Positions 52,801 to 62,734 of a stretch of 64,000 nt of DNA are shown in pieces. The notes beneath the pieces were generated by a model. It was not told where the DNA came from. It did not search any database and worked only from the letters and a program-made list of their open reading frames with translations. The position numbers and the translations under genes were made by a program. Origin of the DNA: Capitulum mitella (Eukaryota; Arthropoda; Thecostraca; Pollicipedomorpha; Pollicipedidae); NCBI GenBank assembly GCA_030062745.1, contig CP099839.1:21585324-21649323 (forward strand). Reading direction: 5' to 3'. Position 1 is the stretch's first letter. The number at the start of each line of letters is the position of its first letter.

Positions 52801-55800
52801 TGTCGTCCACTTTACCTCGAACCTGGCCCATCCAGCTGTCTGACTGTCCTACCTGATGGGTTTCCAGCTGCTGGACCAGCCGTGTTCTGCTATCCGAGCC
52901 GGCCTGACCTCGTTCAGCGCGTGCCTAGTGGGCACGGTGACGGTGGAGCTGGTGCCGCTGCTCTACGGACAGCCGATCAGCGGCGGCCTCTTTCTGTGGG
53001 TCATCCTCATGTCCGCCCTCAGGTCAGTTTCCGTCGCGTCCGCCACGACGTCGGTGCTCCATGTGCCTACCGCGAACCCAGCTGTCACGTACTGAAGCCA
53101 GCTTGTCGTCTCCTCGCTAATCAGGCCAAGCGCATCCTGATCTTAAATCCACCATGTCTTCCCTAAGGTGAGCTGTCCTCATGGCGGCCCCGACGTCAGC
53201 TGTCTTCGTGTTCGCTCTGAGTTCAGCTGTCATCATGTTCACCTTGAGGTCAGCTGTCCTCATGTCCTCCCCCGAGGTCAACTGTCTTCATGTCCGTCCT
53301 GAGGTCAACTGTCTCATGTCCTTCTTGAGTTCAGCTGTCCTCACGCGCGCGACAAGAGCCCCGTTCTCCTCTCAGCTCTGAGGGCAGTCATCATTGTGTC
53401 CGTGTTGCCATTGGGCGTTTGGTTTGCCAAGTCCTTTATCTGAGGTCACCGGCATTGAGCTCACGTCAGAGCCACATCAGATGTTGCCACCATTCCATCT
53501 TTTGCGAGTTCTGTTCCTGAATGTGGCCGATTGTCATCACTGAACGTAATCTCCAAGACTTATGAACAGTGCTGGCTTATGCGCCATTTCTCCAGGTCTT
53601 TAATGCGAGATGGAGTTCTGTTTTTTTGGGTGCACGTTTCACCACTGAGAGATTGCCGTGGCCTATTATTTCGCTGGGGACGGCCGAATGCACCTTTGGC
53701 GAGGACCCACTCGAACACCCGTCAGTCTGATGGGGGACTTCAGTCGGCCCGTCATTCTGATGGGGAGAATTCGGTCGGCACCTCCCTGCCGGCCTCCGAG
53801 ACGGGACCCGCTCTCGCCGCAGCGTCCCGGTCGGCGGCGGTTTGGGCAACATCCTGGGCCACCTCCAGCTGCCGGCGTTCACGCTGCCGTTCAACGCGGT
53901 GACGTCGGTGCTGTTCCTGTGCCTCCACCCCGTCCCGTCCGCACAGCAGGAGGCGGCCGCCGCTGCCAACGCCACAGCGGCCGCCGTGCAGTGGGACCAG
54001 GTGAGGGCTGTCCGGTGGAGACTGAGTGGGAAGGGGGTGCGTTAAGATCAAGAAATACGCGCTGTATGAGCCGTCTGCTGAAAGGACGGTCCAAAGAAAC
54101 TGCTGAAAAACACTTTCCGTTGGTCATCTTGTAATACACAAACAGATATCGCTGCAATACATTGATTTAATTTCCAACGATTCGTCTATGCCTTGTACCT
54201 TTTAAGTAAGTTCTTTGCCATACTTTTGACACAGCGTGAAGAGGCATTGAATGTCTCTTGATCTGAATGCCCAGTCGTGCCAGTTTTTCGTGCAGTTTTA
54301 ATGAATAACAAACGTGAAGAGCAGAAAACTGCAGCAATGCTGATTTACATGGCTCTGTCATGCACAGCTCCACGACTGGCATATCAGCACCGGCTGATCC
54401 TTAAACTCATGCCGATGTACGAACCTCGGCGCCTCTCCGGTGTCCTCTGGTTCGCCAGGGCTCACGCGGCGTCAGACCTCGCGCGCTGAGCCCGGCTCTC
54501 GTGCCGCAGGTGCTGCTGGGCTCGGTGTACAGCATGGGCCAGGTGTACGCCTCCTACACGCTGCTGGGCAGCCTGTTGATGTACGCCGGCTGCCTGGTCT
54601 GCTCGCCGATCCTGGCCGCCGCCTCCTATGTCGGGGCGCTCACGGGCACGCTTCTGGGTACGCTACGCTGAGGCCAGAGCGAGGCAAGGTCCGATGGGTG
54701 TGGCTCGAGCAGGAACTCATGGGAGATATCCAGGTTAACGGCCGCGACCCGCGACGGCTCACGCCGAGCCTCGCTGTATGTCCATTCCATATTTCTTGGC
54801 GATTTGTAGTCAAGGCGGTCCGCAGCCGCAAATGTGATTCAGCGACACCAAGGTTATAGCGAGTCGCCATGCGCCTCTTGCGCAATGCCCAGTGGTGAGT
54901 GTCCTTTGGTGCGAGGACGCTTGCTCATTGGTATGCTATCCGAGGAGAGAGATTTTCGGCTGCTGACGCAGCGTGAGGAATGGCGTTTACAGCAACGCTT
55001 GATGAAGAGCTTGCTGCTCGCTTAGGGGTACCCGTTTGATCTGATAATGAACGAACCTGTCACGGGTCCCAAGTGGAGGTTATCTGATTTGTAGCGGGCC
55101 GGTCTGGAAGGGGAACAGTTTTAGACCGAGTCGGGTTGAAGGACATTGTATATCTTGCGTCCTTCGTCACGACTACTGCCGACGTTAGCTGCCCTACACT
55201 TTGCGTGCCGCTGACGTCAGCTGTCCTGTGTCCCGAGCACCGCTGATATCAAGTGTCCTGTGCTTTGTGCATTGTTGATGCCAGTGTCTTTACAGAAAAC
55301 CTTGCCGTATATATCTGCGATTTTGCGATCGGGCTAGATATTCTCAGTTCGCCCTCTGGCTAGGTCAATGCAAATCTGACAGTTTTATACGTCTCCCTCA
55401 TTGTCATGCAGCGAGTACAAGCCAGCCTTCCAACCACGGTGCTGTAATTAACAATTAAACGTCGTTATTTTCAACTGCGACTTGCTGGGAGGCAGGCCCC
55501 ACCTGGGCTGCCCAGTGGGCTGCCCAGTCGGGGCTATGCAGATATAATACTGCAAACGCCGACGAGGAAGTATATCCAGCCCGTTTGGTGGTGATACACC
55601 ACCCAGCTTGGTGGTGACATACCACAGCAGCTGGCGACTTCACAAAGGCAGAAGGTTCCACGTACATAACAATGAAACCTATTGCTGCTTCCTAACAGGG
55701 ACGTTAGGCAGCAGCAGTAAGTCTGCAGGACGTTGCTGCGTTTGCGAGATTTTGTTCCTTTCGACCTTGCATTGAGAACGGATGCAAGACGGTGGATGAC

Positions 55801-58800
55801 GAAGGCCGAATGTGCTGCGTTTCATCGTACATTTGCACTCATGCCTGAGCGAATGGTATCGCCGAGCAGCTTGTGCTCGTTCGAAACCGATCAGCAGATG
55901 TTCGACACTATGGGCGCATTATATCGTTTTGAGCAGCCGCTTCAACGACGGGTAAATGTGAGAAAACCGTAAATCGTTTCTGGCGTATTTTCTACGTGGA
56001 ACTGGTTTTGAGAACTCAAATCTAAACACCGGCTTGTGATCGGTAGCTCAATTGGTGGACAGCTGGTCTCTCTGCCTTGGGAAATGCAGGCATGGGCTGT
56101 TTCAGCACGTGGTATGCGGTCCGCGGGACGACTGAAAATTGACTCGAAATGGCTCGCACTATATAATACATGCGATGTACTGCTTACTGACCACACCGAG
56201 CGACGTGTCGTTCGTTGCGGCACGGTGCTTTCGCCATGAAATCGGCCGTCAACTTAGAACAGCGCAATCGGATGTGGGGTCAAAAGCGATGATGGAAACC
56301 CCCGTCAGATATCCCCACGCGATTACTCCGCAACCAATAAATCGATTCGGCTGATTCGAACAGCTTTCGATTATCCTCGTTAATGCAAACCCAGGAATGT
56401 CACATTTTTGGCGGTAGGATTATATCTTAGACCACAGCTAACACCAAAGGGCATTATTTGGCCAATTTGGGATGTATGGTTTTTTGTGTACAAATCAGAG
56501 ATTGCAGACGTCGTAAGGCCAAAATATTTGAAGACGCATCCATAGGACGCTAATTACGTCGATTCGAGAACAATGGTGATACATGTCAGCCTAGGTCATG
56601 CAGTAAAAAGAGATCAGTTACATCCTAGTTTTAAGCACACGTAGTCTGGAGCATAATAGTCCAAAAACATTATACTACTCCATCAGATCTCTACAAGTAT
56701 TCATGTTTACATTAGAAGATAATCAAGTGGCCTTCACAGTCGGTTTGACGTGAAGTGAAACGGTATTTGAAAAACTGCAATTGCATGAAATTCACCTATA
56801 AATTATGACCTTGGCGCGGCTCGTCAACATGACTCGTTTACGTGACCTTACATAACATTAAAAAACACTGTACGCTATCGGCCATCTTACACGTCGAGTG
56901 TTTAGTCATCTCTTATGCCCAGTATGCAGATAAATATCAATAAAACTCAAAACAACGGCAAAATTGAAAAAAAACTTGAGCATCTTTGTGACGTCGTATT
57001 GACATGACCTTGGATGGCCTCGACAGAACTTTTTCTCCCGAATTGTACCGAGGGGTACTAAAAATCTGAAGATGCTTCATTGTTTGGTGGCGGAGTTATG
57101 CCGCACGCGGCCGCGTGCGGTCACATGCGGCCGCACGTGTGGCCGCTAGTCTGCCAAAAAGGCCACCAAAGCGCCAAAACGGGGCCTTGAGGTGACTGAA
57201 GGGACCTCAAATTCTTTTAAAACGGAAATGGATCCCGTGGTTTCAAATGGGCATGCGATATTTTAAAACGGCATTTGATCCTTCAAAAGGATCCGGTGTC
57301 ATGGAAAGGGCACTTGGTCCCTCCAAAGAATCCTAAAATTTTGAAAGGGTGCCAGGCTTTCATAAAGGCTGCTGGGCTTTCAAAAACGTTTCCTGGCTTG
57401 CAAAAAGATCTCTGAGCTTCAAAAACCGTAAGCCTTTTGAAGGGCTTTGTGTAGCAAGGAGCACTCTTTGACGGGGCTTTTTCCTTCTATTCATCTAAAG
57501 CGAACCTTTCTGGGCGCAACCGTAGCCGGTTTTAGGGAAAAGGGTGGCCTTTGTTGCTCGAAAAAATGCTGTTTTTATACCGGAAGGTGGGCTGTTTTTG
57601 ACACAGAACTGGATTCGTTAAAAAAACATACTACATTTTGCTGGTAACGTAGGACTTTTTCTGCCCAAAAGCAGGCCCTTTTGGTTTACACTTCCCTACG
57701 AAATATGACTGTACCACTGTTTGAAATGCAGCAGAAAGATATGTACGCGCACTGCTGCCAAACGCGTTAGTTCACTTATGCTTAAATACTGCCTCTTTGT
57801 GTCCTACTGTCGCCAACGTTTTTCTGCCATAGTAACTGTCTTCTGTTTGTTTCCTTGGTGGCCGTTCATACCCGTACGGATTTGTAGTTTGTTCCTGTTT
57901 AATGTGTCGCGCTCCTGAAAAGTGCGTACCGAGGCGAATGTTTTTACACGATTCGGATCGTTTTCCGAGTCTGTCTCGTGACTACCTGTCAGCAGGAACA
58001 AGGCCAGCCAACTGGTTTTACCACCAAGGCCGTCAGCCGGTCAGAGCAAACGTAAAGGGTGAGGTCTTTTGGTCTTTCTACCTTTACGTTAATGATTACG
58101 TTGATGTCCAGGAGTCCTAAAACGAAAAAAATAGATGCATCTTGTCGATTTTGTACTGCATTGTAAGATTGTACGGTAGGTGAGCTGATGGCCAGGTAAA
58201 GGAAGGCAAGGGAATTAGACCATTATCGTCACTATAAGTCATCTGCGTGGGAAGGGAGACTGCTTTCAAAATGAGAAAGGGAACGAACGAAAGAAACGAC
58301 CGGTGTCCATGTAGGATCCTCGTTTTCCACAAAGAAACTAGTCCCCGATGTCGAGAGATTTAGAAGCGTCATGAAGCATGGACGTCCCCTTGGTTTTCTT
58401 CTTTTCCCTTCGTCATCCCTTCCCCCCACGATCCGCAGTATATTGCTATCTGGCTTTAAGCCGATGATTTGTGAAATACAGATTTTCTTTTGGCCGTGCA
58501 ACGCATCTAGTTGATTATTTGAATCAACCGTCAACAATGTCGATTGATTTCATCCATTCCATATTTGAGTAGTCCGATGTATTTCTAGTTATGTTTTAGG
58601 CTGTGATCTCATCATAAAAACCAAAACATCCTATGTATAGTAATTCCTTTATTGAAGGTTCGTCTGTATTAATCACCTTGATGCATTTACCGATAAGTGA
58701 TGTTATAATCTGACGCTGTTGATTCACATTGCACCATGTTTATGCATTATAGTCATGGAATATTGCCACATCGCATGACCTTTATGTTAATGGGGTCGGC

Positions 58801-60045
58801 AATGTGTCGATTTTATGCGCGATGATAAATGTTACACATCAGTTTGTGCGTTCACCACTGTACTTCCATGTTCTTGCAATCTCTTTGCACGCCTGAGTCG
58901 TCCCCACAGGACACCATCTGTAACCCGCTTTGCAGGTGTCGCATTCAGCAGTGCGCCTTACGACAGCGTCTATAACGGCGTCTGGGGCTACAACGGCGTC
59001 CTGGCCGCCGAGGGCATCATGTTCTTCTTCGTGCCGTCGCCGCGGTCCGCGCTGCTGGCGGTGATGAACGCCGTTTTCGCCACCATGGTCCAGGCGGCGC
59101 TGGCAGTCAGCCTTGGCGAGGTGAGATGGCGTCACTGTACCGCAACCTGAGAGCCTCCCGGTGGGCTGGATGTTGCGCTCCCGGCGAATTTCACGTGCCG
59201 TCAGCGTCGGAAAAGACGTCGCCGTCTGCAAATTTTTGTCTGTTATTGCATGTTTTCCGTAGGGTTCAGGCTACACTGACAGTTGCTGTGCGGCTCGATT
59301 CATCAGGTAAGCTATTCAAAACATTTGGCGCGTAGTATGAAGACATCAATAGGAAGGATACAGTCAGGGGAATTTTGAATGTTGTTCTTACAGAGACAGA
59401 CATGCGCTGCCTCAAGTGCTTCGAAAACAGTTGGCGCTATGGTGTTGCCAGTCGGATTTTATTAAGGAGACATATTCTCATCTCCCATTTCGCTTAGTGT
59501 TTCGAAGCAGTTTTCACCGAATTGTGTTGGCCTAGGTCGTCCGCATATTTGGAAGATATTTTTAAGACCAAGGTTAGCAGATGCTCTTTGATGTTGTTTT
59601 CATTTTCACGAATTACTGTCGTTTTTGGGAACCGCTAGTACTGCGTTACTGTCGGATCTGAGATGTTTTTCTCTTCTTCGCTTCAGTGTGCTCCTGAAAT
59701 TTTCCCCCAAAAGCTCCTGCGCGTAAATGGGAACGCATGCAGCGACGTGCTTGTTCGTCATATGAAGCCGTATGGCGTATCACATATTTATACATCCCTT
59801 TCAAAGGATTTGAGCCCGTAAGAAAATATTGTGACACCAGAGCATCACCAGCTGCTTTCCAATTTTTTTTCTTCCGCCCAAGTCGGTGATAGCATCGGCT
59901 TAAGACGCCAATTCATTTGGCTCGATAACCGTTGACCTGACCTGACGCGACATGCGGTCGGAATTTCAGATCGGACTGCCAGTTTTCACCTTTCCGTTCG
60001 TCATATCGACGCTGTTAATGATGGCAGTTTCCACCACGGGGACAG
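49674..60045 (+). CDS. SLC14-type urea transporter, 7 exons, both ends missing
   Basis: Joined exons 49674-49808, 51523-51642, 52868-53022, 53823-54000, 54510-54657, 58936-59120, 59970-60045 give about 332 residues in one continuous frame. Family role (established): a channel-like transporter for facilitated urea diffusion, built from two homologous halves. Seen: GVAQVIFVNSPMGG against the UT consensus (Q-V-x-FVNNPLSG), LPAFTLPFN and its second-half counterpart LPVFTFPF, and SMGQVY plus VWGYNG in half two. A sequon NAT lies in the long loop between halves. The NPLSG and NPWTG signatures are divergent. Human UT-B is about 389 residues, so a short N-terminus and a C-terminal exon are lacking; the latter presumably lies beyond 64000. 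Confidence 0.9.
49770..49980 (+). repeat. 51-bp exon-derived tandem array spanning the exon A donor
   Basis: Units start at 49770 (inside exon A), 49821, 49872 and 49923 (the last 48 bp), with a fifth beginning at 49971. Unit 1 codes VDGLVSTLRGVAQVGGY; the others read VDGLVSALCDVVRVVRC, AEGLVFTLRKAARVGSF and a diverged VEGLDPRC-type copy. The 17-codon period keeps the frame open to 50052. Only unit 1 fits the transporter, so copies 2-5 are taken as intronic. Confidence 0.85.
49981..51522. other. Remainder of the intron between exons A and B
   Basis: AT-rich to about 50.3 kb, then mixed. A roughly 52-bp minisatellite occupies 51183-51510, just before exon B. No exon seen. Confidence 0.6.
51183..51510. 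repeat. ~52-bp minisatellite, about 6 degenerate copies
   Basis: Units follow the pattern CTCTGACGTTATCACRRTCA, then GRCRYAYCTCCCGGCGGCCA and CTCCTCTTCTGT. They run up to about 13 bp from the exon B acceptor, so the last copies supply its pyrimidine-rich tract. Confidence 0.75.
51523..51642 (+). CDS. Urea transporter exon B: first-half pore segment
   Basis: Acceptor GTGCAG at 51522, donor AAG|gtaatg, phase 0 both sides. Encodes VIFVNSPMGGALILAGLICS and a second hydrophobic helix ending TALLVSK. It aligns with UT VVFVNNPLSGLLILVGLFVQ, but with NSPMGG in place of NNPLSG. Confidence 0.92.
51643..52867. other. Intron between exons B and C
   Basis: 1.2 kb, GTAATG to TTCCAG. AT-rich in the middle, pyrimidine-rich near the end. 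No repeats or genes recognised. Confidence 0.6.
52868..53022 (+). CDS. Urea transporter exon C
   Basis: Acceptor TTTCCAG at 52867, donor CTCAG|gtcagt, leaving in phase 2. Encodes LLDQPCSAIRAGLTSFSACL, then VGTVTVELVPLLYG and a further helix ending VILMSALR/S. It aligns with UT DRSAIASGLHGYNGMLVGLL; the usual GYN is SFS here. Confidence 0.88.
53167..53347. repeat. ~27-bp minisatellite, about 7 copies, in intron C-D
   Basis: Repeats of GAGGTCAGCTGTCCTCATGT with variable 3-9 bp spacers. Each unit carries CAGCTG or CAACTG (E-box-like). The rest of the 53023-53822 intron shows no other feature. Confidence 0.75.
53823..54000 (+). CDS. Urea transporter exon D: LPxFTLPFN helix and inter-half loop
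   Basis: Acceptor CCGCAG at 53822, donor GACCAG|gtgagg. Enters with one base completing Ser, leaves in phase 0. Encodes LGNILGHLQLPAFTLPFNAV, the most conserved UT block (its Thr lines the pore in known structures), then an Ala-rich loop with an NAT glycosylation sequon, ending VQWDQ. Confidence 0.93.
54001..54509. other. Intron between exons D and E
   Basis: 509 bp, GTGAGG to CCGCAG. AT-rich centre, no recognised feature. Confidence 0.6.
54510..54657 (+). CDS. Urea transporter exon E: start of second half
   Basis: Encodes VLLGSVYSMGQVYASYTLLG, then SLLMYAG and a hydrophobic segment ending GALTGTLLG. It aligns with UT [20 protein letters not shown] and GSLLGIAAG. The GQV glutamine is kept, but the CDNPWTGG signature is replaced by ASYTLLGS. 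Leaves in phase 1 at CTGG|gtacgc. Confidence 0.9.
54658..58935. other. Intron between exons E and F (4.3 kb)
   Basis: GTACGC to TTGCAG, mostly AT-rich. A hAT-family right end lies at about 57719, preceded by several hundred bp of degenerate short repeats. A tRNA A-box-like sequence (TAGCTCAATTGG) lies at 56043-56054. No exon needed by the transporter is missing here. Confidence 0.55.
57085..57719. mobile_element. Probable hAT-family repeat with degenerate internal repeats
   Basis: The right end CCCTACGAAATATGACTGTA followed by CCACTG is the inverse of the family end CAGTGGCGTAGCC...TTTCGTAAGG seen at 39535 and 48315. A TGGTGGCGGAG at 57085 is a possible left end. The interior is a series of roughly 30-bp degenerate units (AAAGGGCACTTGG-like, GGATCC). 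No target duplication is evident, so the left limit is uncertain. Confidence 0.42.
58936..59120 (+). CDS. Urea transporter exon F: second-half GYN helix
   Basis: Completes Gly, then encodes VAFSSAPYDSVYNGVWGYNG, VLAAEGIMFFFVPSPRSALL and a helix ending AVSLGE. It aligns with UT LSAPFENIYFGLWGFNSSLA and the following helices. Acceptor TTTGCAG at 58935, donor GCGAG|gtgaga, phase 0. Confidence 0.93.
59121..59969. other. Intron between exons F and G
   Basis: 849 bp, GTGAGA to TTTCAG. AT-rich, with no recognised feature. Confidence 0.6.
59970..60045 (+). CDS. Urea transporter exon G: second LPxFTxPF helix
   Basis: 76 bp encoding IGLPVFTFPFVISTLLMMAV then STTGTG. It is the second-half counterpart of LPAFTLPFN and aligns with UT VGLPPCTWPFCLATLLFLLL. 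Acceptor ATTTCAG, donor ACAG|gtgagc, leaving in phase 1. A last exon for the short cytoplasmic C-terminus should follow, but none is recognisable before 64000. Confidence 0.9.
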
Positions 60046-61200
60046 GTGAGCGTCCCCGCATCCACCGGTGCTCCTCGGCGTTCCTGTATCGTGGGATACA
60101 GAAACGCCGTGAGGGCCTGATTTGCGTTTGGTCAGTTTTTTTCTTCTTTTGGTTTAGCTCTTCGTCGTGTTTCCATGCGATGCAAAACCGCGACATCCGA
60201 ATCAAATAGAATTCACTTGACACGAACGATATTATTCAAAACGTTTGGCAATTCGACATGTATTTTTAGCCCCTTTGCCACGATGCTTCGGAACATTGCA
60301 ACAAGATGCTCGGCGAAACGTTGTACAGTGACATGCAGGTCTCGCATAAATTTCATCCTCCCTCACTCCCTAAAAATGAATTAGGTTAATAGCCAGTTGA
60401 CCTGCAGCCACACTCCTGCATACCAGTGAGCAGGCCAGCCGTCCAGCTGTTTTTCTGAGTCACGACCGCATGTCCTGGTGTTTCACTGCTGCACCCACTC
60501 CCACCCCGTCCCCGCACCGCGTATCATCGCGCTGGCATGGAACATTAGTGGCCAGTGCGCCAGGCGGCAGGCATTCTCACGGCTCGCTGCAAGCTGAAGC
60601 CGCCCGGAAGGACGGCTTCGCAGGGCAGCGATCTTTGTTGGCTATTTCTTGTTTGAAGACGCTATGTTCAGGATCTTATGACACATTTTGTTCTTGTAAA
60701 ACACTCCAAAAGGGTGAAATATGGCGAATGTAGAAAATAACTCGTGCATCGACTTTTTTCAGAGCGTGATCTACTAATGTTGAGACAAATACGCGCGTAA
60801 GGGCCTGATCATGGGCATGCCGCCACTGAGAACCTTTCCTAAAGCGTGGCTTGTTCAGATGGTGTAAAGAAGCGAGCGACGTCACGCACGCCAGCGGCAG
60901 TTCAGATTACTGAATGCTTAGCTGCGTGTTTGCTTGCTTGGGTTTCGTAGGCTGGTAATGAAGTGATATAACAAAGACAGCAAACTGGATATCAAAATTT
61001 GCGTTATGCAGCCGAATCCTTGTTGCTTAGGCGACGTTTTGACATGATACGCTCCTTGCCAGCTTGAGCGAGCTCAATATTTGCAAAGTGTTTAAGACAC
61101 TGATGTGTGATAGCAGAAAACGTTCTGATGTAGGTATGTGGTGCCTTTGTTTTCCAAATGCTTGAACGAAATTGCAGTAAATCATTAAACACTCGCACGG
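60046..61200. other. Downstream intron of urea transporter, no feature seen
   Basis: AT-rich with short open frames on both strands and no recognisable transporter C-terminus. Confidence 0.5.
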
Positions 61201-62734
61201 GTGGCCTGTCAAATACAAGGCGCTCGGACGGGGGTCAGTTTGACACCCCAAAGATCTCAAAAACTGACAGAGCTAGATTCACCAAATTTGCAGCGTAGAT
61301 GCAACCATGACCGAAATCTCTCATGCAGAAATTTGATATTTCCAGAGCGTGAACGTCAAGGTTAAACGAGGTCAAATAGGGTCAAAGTTGGTGCGGCTCG
61401 CCAGACTTTCGCTTCCAACGCGAAAACGTTTCGTTACAGCTCCAAGATGTATAAACCATTTTCGAAGGCCTCACAGAACTGCAATAGATGACATAATTTG
61501 AAATTCTTGGGCCGGTACTTATGCTTAAATTGGTGCTTCAGTACAACTTTAGCCATAGGGCTATATTTTCACGAAGTGTCATTTATCTTGTGTTGTGGTA
61601 TCTCGGGGTAAGTTCTGGCGCTAAATTCGAAATCAAATTTGGATGCGAATTCGAATTTGCACCCAAAAACACCGAACGACTTAAATTTCTGTCACCAAAG
61701 CCACCGAAGGTCATCTGAGGTCAGCTTAGGTCACTGACCTAAAATGACCTCGAAAAAATGAGAATGGCGAAAATGTACTCCCCAGAGGCGACTATCGTCA
61801 TCCGGTTCAATTTTGCCATTAAATATTTAGCACTAGTAAGCAAAAATTTCATTGCGTCCTCCGGCTTCGTCAGAATAGTACGCGGTCACGAAATGCTACA
61901 CCGAAGGCAAAACCCATCTGATCCATTTCTTTTTGACACCTATTTACCCCAACGTGAACCACACCTGGATAATTTCGGGCGTTGAATTTGAAATTAGCGT
62001 CAGAAATCACCTTTGAAAGCAGGTTGTTGCAGAAACATGTGTACCAAAGTCAGTAAAGTTCATCTCAAGTCAGTGACCTGAGATGACCGAGAAGGGATCA
62101 AAATCATCGGAATGTATGTTAAATCACCCTGACATTCCTTTATATCGATTTAACCTTGAAAGAAGTATTGAATAATAAATTGGTGGCGTTCCAATGTTTA
62201 CCTTCTACAGAAAATGGGTACGCGCGAACACATTTTTGGTCTGTGACTTGACATCACATCTCTCTGTGACCTGACCTGATATCGACCTGAAACTTGGTGT
62301 ACCTGTAGTAGGCGAAGAGGCCTTTTACATACCTAGCGATGTTTTTACTGCGATGATTAGAACAGTCGTTCTATGCGCGGAAAACATTTTTGAGCTTTGG
62401 CCTCGATCTGACCTCGGGGCCGGACCTGGCATAAATCAAACCATTTTTTAATTTTCAGTTGGTTATCTGTGCGTGCTTAAAAAGTCTGAAAGTATGTGTT
62501 TAAAACTATATTCATGACAGCAATTTGGAGCTAACCTTAAAATGACCATTTCCTGAAAACCTCGACCTGAACTTTGACGTACTCCAACTTCCTGATCCTG
62601 AAAGACCTTGACATTTTGTAGTATCGGAAGGTTTGCTATTCAGTTCTGTATACCTGTACCAAATTTGGTGTGGCTGCACTGCACCGTTTGGGGCCTGTTA
62701 CGGAAAAACCCTGGGGGATCAAACTGACCCCACC
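61200..62734. mobile_element. GGTCA-rich transposon-like element, copy 4
   Basis: Near the left end GGGGGTCAGTTTGACACCCC (61234-61253), and near the right end its approximate inverse GATCAAACTGACCCC (62718-62732). The interior repeats GGTCA/GACCT many times. A GTGACCTGACCTGATATCGA-type segment (about 62270-62289) parallels GTGACCCGACCTGATATCAA at 32550-32569 in copy 2. No coding frame. The left limit is approximate. Confidence 0.5.

Noticed and set aside
56036-56110. tRNA-like sequence with A box TAGCTCAATTGG
   Set aside because: No B box (GGTTCGANNCC) at the expected distance and no acceptor-stem pairing. At most a degraded tRNA-derived relic.
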